From Planctomycetota bacterium (GTDB taxonomy: Bacteria > Planctomycetota > UBA1135 > GCA-002686595): a stretch of 54,733 nt of DNA. This document shows positions 53,302 to 54,733 of this stretch, in pieces. A program made the position numbers and the translations under genes. The notes below the pieces were generated by a model. The model worked only from the letters and a program-made list of their open reading frames with translations. It did no database searches and was not told where the DNA came from. The stretch spans positions 1-54,733 of the forward strand of contig JACRIN010000057.1 of NCBI GenBank assembly GCA_016220085.1. The letters are read 5' to 3'. The stretch's first letter is position 1. Each line of letters opens with the position of its first letter.

Positions 53302-54558
53302 TCACGCGTCGAGCGTTCGCAGCGCGGCGCGCAAGTGGGGGAGCACGCGCTCGAACGTCGCGCGGTTCGCGAACGCGGCGAAATCGACCGGCGTCTCGCA
53401 GTCGATCGGGAAGTCGAGCTCCGCGCCGTCGGGCGTCGTCACGATCGCGCCCGCCGCGCGCGCGCACACCACCGCGCCCGCGAGGTCGTACGGTTTGGTC
53501 GTCATCGTCGGCACGCCGCGCTTCTTCGCGACCAACGCGCGCAGGTCCGTCGCCATCCGATACACGCCGAGCGCGAGCAGGGCGAGCTGGCCGCCCGAGC
53601 TGATGTACTGGTCGTCCCAGCACGTGCGCACGTCGGCGCCTTCCTGCTCGGCGAGGCGCGCGAAGAACGCCGCCTCGACGCGCGCGATCAGCGGGCGCTG
53701 GTCCGGCAGGAAGCGAAAGAACGTGAAGTAGCCGTGGTCCTTGTGCGCGAGCGCGTCGGCCGCGAGCACGCGCTCGGCGACCACGCGGCCCGAGTTGCAC
53801 GCTCGACCGTCGTGCTCGAGCGCGCGCGTCGAATCGGTCGGCGTCGCACCAAGGGGCAGCGGATCGGGACACATCGCCTCGTTCGGCATCGAAGCCGCCG
53901 GCGTCGCATCGGCCGGCGTCCCATAGGCCCGCGTCCCATCGGCCGGCGTCGCGTCCGCGAGTGTCGCATCCGCCATCGGCTCCCCGGCGCGCCGCGAGTT
54001 CGCGCCGCGCTCCACCTCCGCGTCGAGCTCGATCTCGCGCGCCGTGCACGCACCGCCGGCGACGCCGACGAGCTCGCGGTAGCGCGCCGCGCGCGAATCG
54101 GGGATCTCGCTGACCACGCCGAGCGTCAAGTCGCGCATCCGCGGCTCGCCGCGGCCCGGCGGAGCGAACGAAACGACCACCCACGCCGAGCGCAAGTCCG
54201 CCATCACGTTGCGCGTGCCGTCGACCGGATCGATCGCGATCCGCGGACCGCCATGGTCGAAGTCGGGGAGCTCGCGCCACCCGCCGCGTCCGTCGGGGCC
54301 GCGGTGGCGCCAGCCGCGGTCTTCGGTCAGGACCGACAGAGGTCCGCGTCGCGCGGTTTCCTCGAACCAGCGGTCGAGCTCGCGCTCGGTGCACTCGTCG
54401 AGCCCGAACGTCGTGTCGCCGACGCCTTCGCGGATCGGGCGGCCGAGGCTCGCGAGCGTGCCGTTCGCGAGCGCGTCCGCGATCGCCGCGCGCGCCGCTC
54501 TGCGCAAGCGGTCGCACAGCGCCTGGAGCGGCGGGATCCACGCTTCCGTCGCGAACAT
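53302..54558 (-). CDS. Inositol-monophosphatase-like protein with repeat insertion
   Basis: 418 residues from ATG 54558; a GTG at 54567 is possible but overlaps a candidate -10 (minus-strand TATCGT, 54571-54566). Family features: VGDTTFGLDECTERELDRWF, the metal-binding VLTEDRGW Glu/Asp, the signature AIDPVDGTRN (about 109-118), and a late TKPYDLAGAVVCARAAGA in place of W-D-x-A-A. The fold is a Mg-dependent, Li-sensitive sugar/inositol phosphatase, usually about 270 residues; this one is longer. The excess is largely a low-complexity A-D-A-T-P insert (about 195-228) coded by 15-bp tandem repeats. Substrate unknown. Confidence 0.83.
   Translation of the reverse strand: MFATEAWIPPLQALCDRLRRAARAAIADALANGTLASLGRPIREGVGDTTFGLDECTERELDRWFEETARRGPLSVLTEDRGWRHRGPDGRGGWRELPDFDHGGPRIAIDPVDGTRNVMADLRSAWVVVSFAPPGRGEPRMRDLTLGVVSEIPDSRAARYRELVGVAGGACTAREIELDAEVERGANSRRAGEPMADATLADATPADGTRAYGTPADATPAASMPNEAMCPDPLPLGATPTDSTRALEHDGRACNSGRVVAERVLAADALAHKDHGYFTFFRFLPDQRPLIARVEAAFFARLAEQEGADVRTCWDDQYISSGGQLALLALGVYRMATDLRALVAKKRGVPTMTTKPYDLAGAVVCARAAGAIVTTPDGAELDFPIDCETPVDFAAFANRATFERVLPHLRAALRTLDA
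53897..53971. repeat. Five 15-bp tandem repeats inside the phosphatase gene
   Basis: Units GCCGGCGTCGCATCG-like start at 53897, 53912, 53927, 53942 and 53957. A period of 15 keeps the frame, so each unit adds five residues (A-D-A-T-P-like) to the protein. Confidence 0.88.
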
Positions 54559-54599
54559 GCGCGACACGATAGCGCGTGGTCGCGCGCGGCACCCGTTGC

Positions 54600-54605
54600 T
54601 AGACT
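54600..54605 (+). promoter_or_regulatory. putative -10 hexamer TAGACT
   Basis: TAGACT in the divergent gap, 23 nt before ATG 54629; same hexamer as at 22855 and 43445. Confidence 0.4.
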
Positions 54606-54628
54606 TCCGCGCCTTCGAGCACCGATCG

Positions 54629-54733
54629 ATGGATCCCGTTCAAGCTGTGCGCGTGCGCTTCGGCTGGCTCGCCTACACCGAGGCGTCGACGAGGAAGATG
54701 GTCGAGGCGATCCCCGATGTCTCTCCCGGCGAC
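54629..54733 (+). CDS. Start of an unidentified protein (cut by window end)
   Basis: Thirty-five codons from ATG 54629 run off the window. The opening (VRFGWLAYTEASTRKMVEAI) loosely recalls the N terminus of DUF6361 proteins (F-G-W-L-x-Y-x-E...), but this is a weak match on a short piece. Coding-like codon use and the TAGACT box support a real gene. Confidence 0.55.
   Translation, partial: MDPVQAVRVRFGWLAYTEASTRKMVEAIPDVSPGD

Overview
The window is one stretch of chromosome from a very G+C-rich bacterium (roughly 70% by eye, with third codon positions almost all G or C, which fills every frame with long spurious open frames). The gene content suggests a planctomycete-type bacterium: a BatC/D/E group, a nine-heme cytochrome, a short pseudopilin operon, large DUF3857/transglutaminase proteins and very large exported proteins built of carboxypeptidase-regulatory-like repeats. 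The lineage is an inference; no rRNA, tRNA or other phylogenetic marker is present. No CRISPR array, insertion sequence, phage or plasmid gene was seen, and gene order and codon use look like ordinary host DNA throughout.

Layout. 1-3.9 kb: the end of a Bat operon (BatC-like, BatD, BatE). 3.9-12.2 kb: a sulfatase-fold protein that seems to lack its catalytic residues, two GT4 glycosyltransferases, a PAS histidine kinase fused to a receiver, then (minus strand) a third GT4 enzyme and a histidine phosphatase, with seven 17-bp tandem repeats between the convergent kinase and glycosyltransferase. 12.3-17.8 kb: small metabolic genes (2Fe-2S ferredoxin, DoxX, two YbjQ-like proteins, a sulfotransferase overlapping a class IV aminotransferase, a PaaI thioesterase overlapping a dicarboxylate/amino-acid symporter). 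17.8-19.7 kb: a two-gene operon that would turn glycerophosphodiesters into glycerol-3-phosphate and then DHAP. 19.8-26.3 kb: the three parts of a ribose/xylose-type ABC importer, scattered and interrupted by a nine-heme cytochrome (opposite strand) and an NAD(P)-binding protein.

26.2-34.0 kb: two overlapping ~1300-residue exported DUF3857/TPR/transglutaminase proteins, the first with the catalytic Cys, the second without. 34.2-37.1 kb: xylA and xylB, which together with the importer make a plausible xylose uptake and phosphorylation route (xylose -> xylulose -> xylulose-5-phosphate). 37.2-40.2 kb: three pilin-like proteins ending in a strong terminator. 40.4-43.4 kb: an ABC exporter and a sulfite-oxidase-fold protein whose Mo-binding Cys is replaced by Ala. 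43.5-53.3 kb: an array of four large membrane-anchored repeat proteins, of which the last three share near-identical DNA blocks (recent duplication or gene conversion) and the third carries a 1-nt frameshift. 53.3-54.7 kb: an inositol-monophosphatase-like gene with a repeat-expanded insertion, and the first 35 codons of a further gene.

Two themes recur. First, several enzyme-fold proteins have lost the residues that define the chemistry (sulfatase-like, transglutaminase-like, Mo-oxidoreductase-like), while their folds are kept. Second, many start codons sit only 6-10 nt, or 25-50 nt, after a TAnnnT hexamer (TAGACT, TAGAGT, TACAAT), often with no Shine-Dalgarno, which suggests that leaderless or short-leader transcripts are common here. 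The best candidates for an undescribed system are the exporter / Cys-less Mo-fold / repeat-protein array block at 40.4-53.3 kb and the active-plus-inactive transglutaminase pair at 26.2-34.0 kb.
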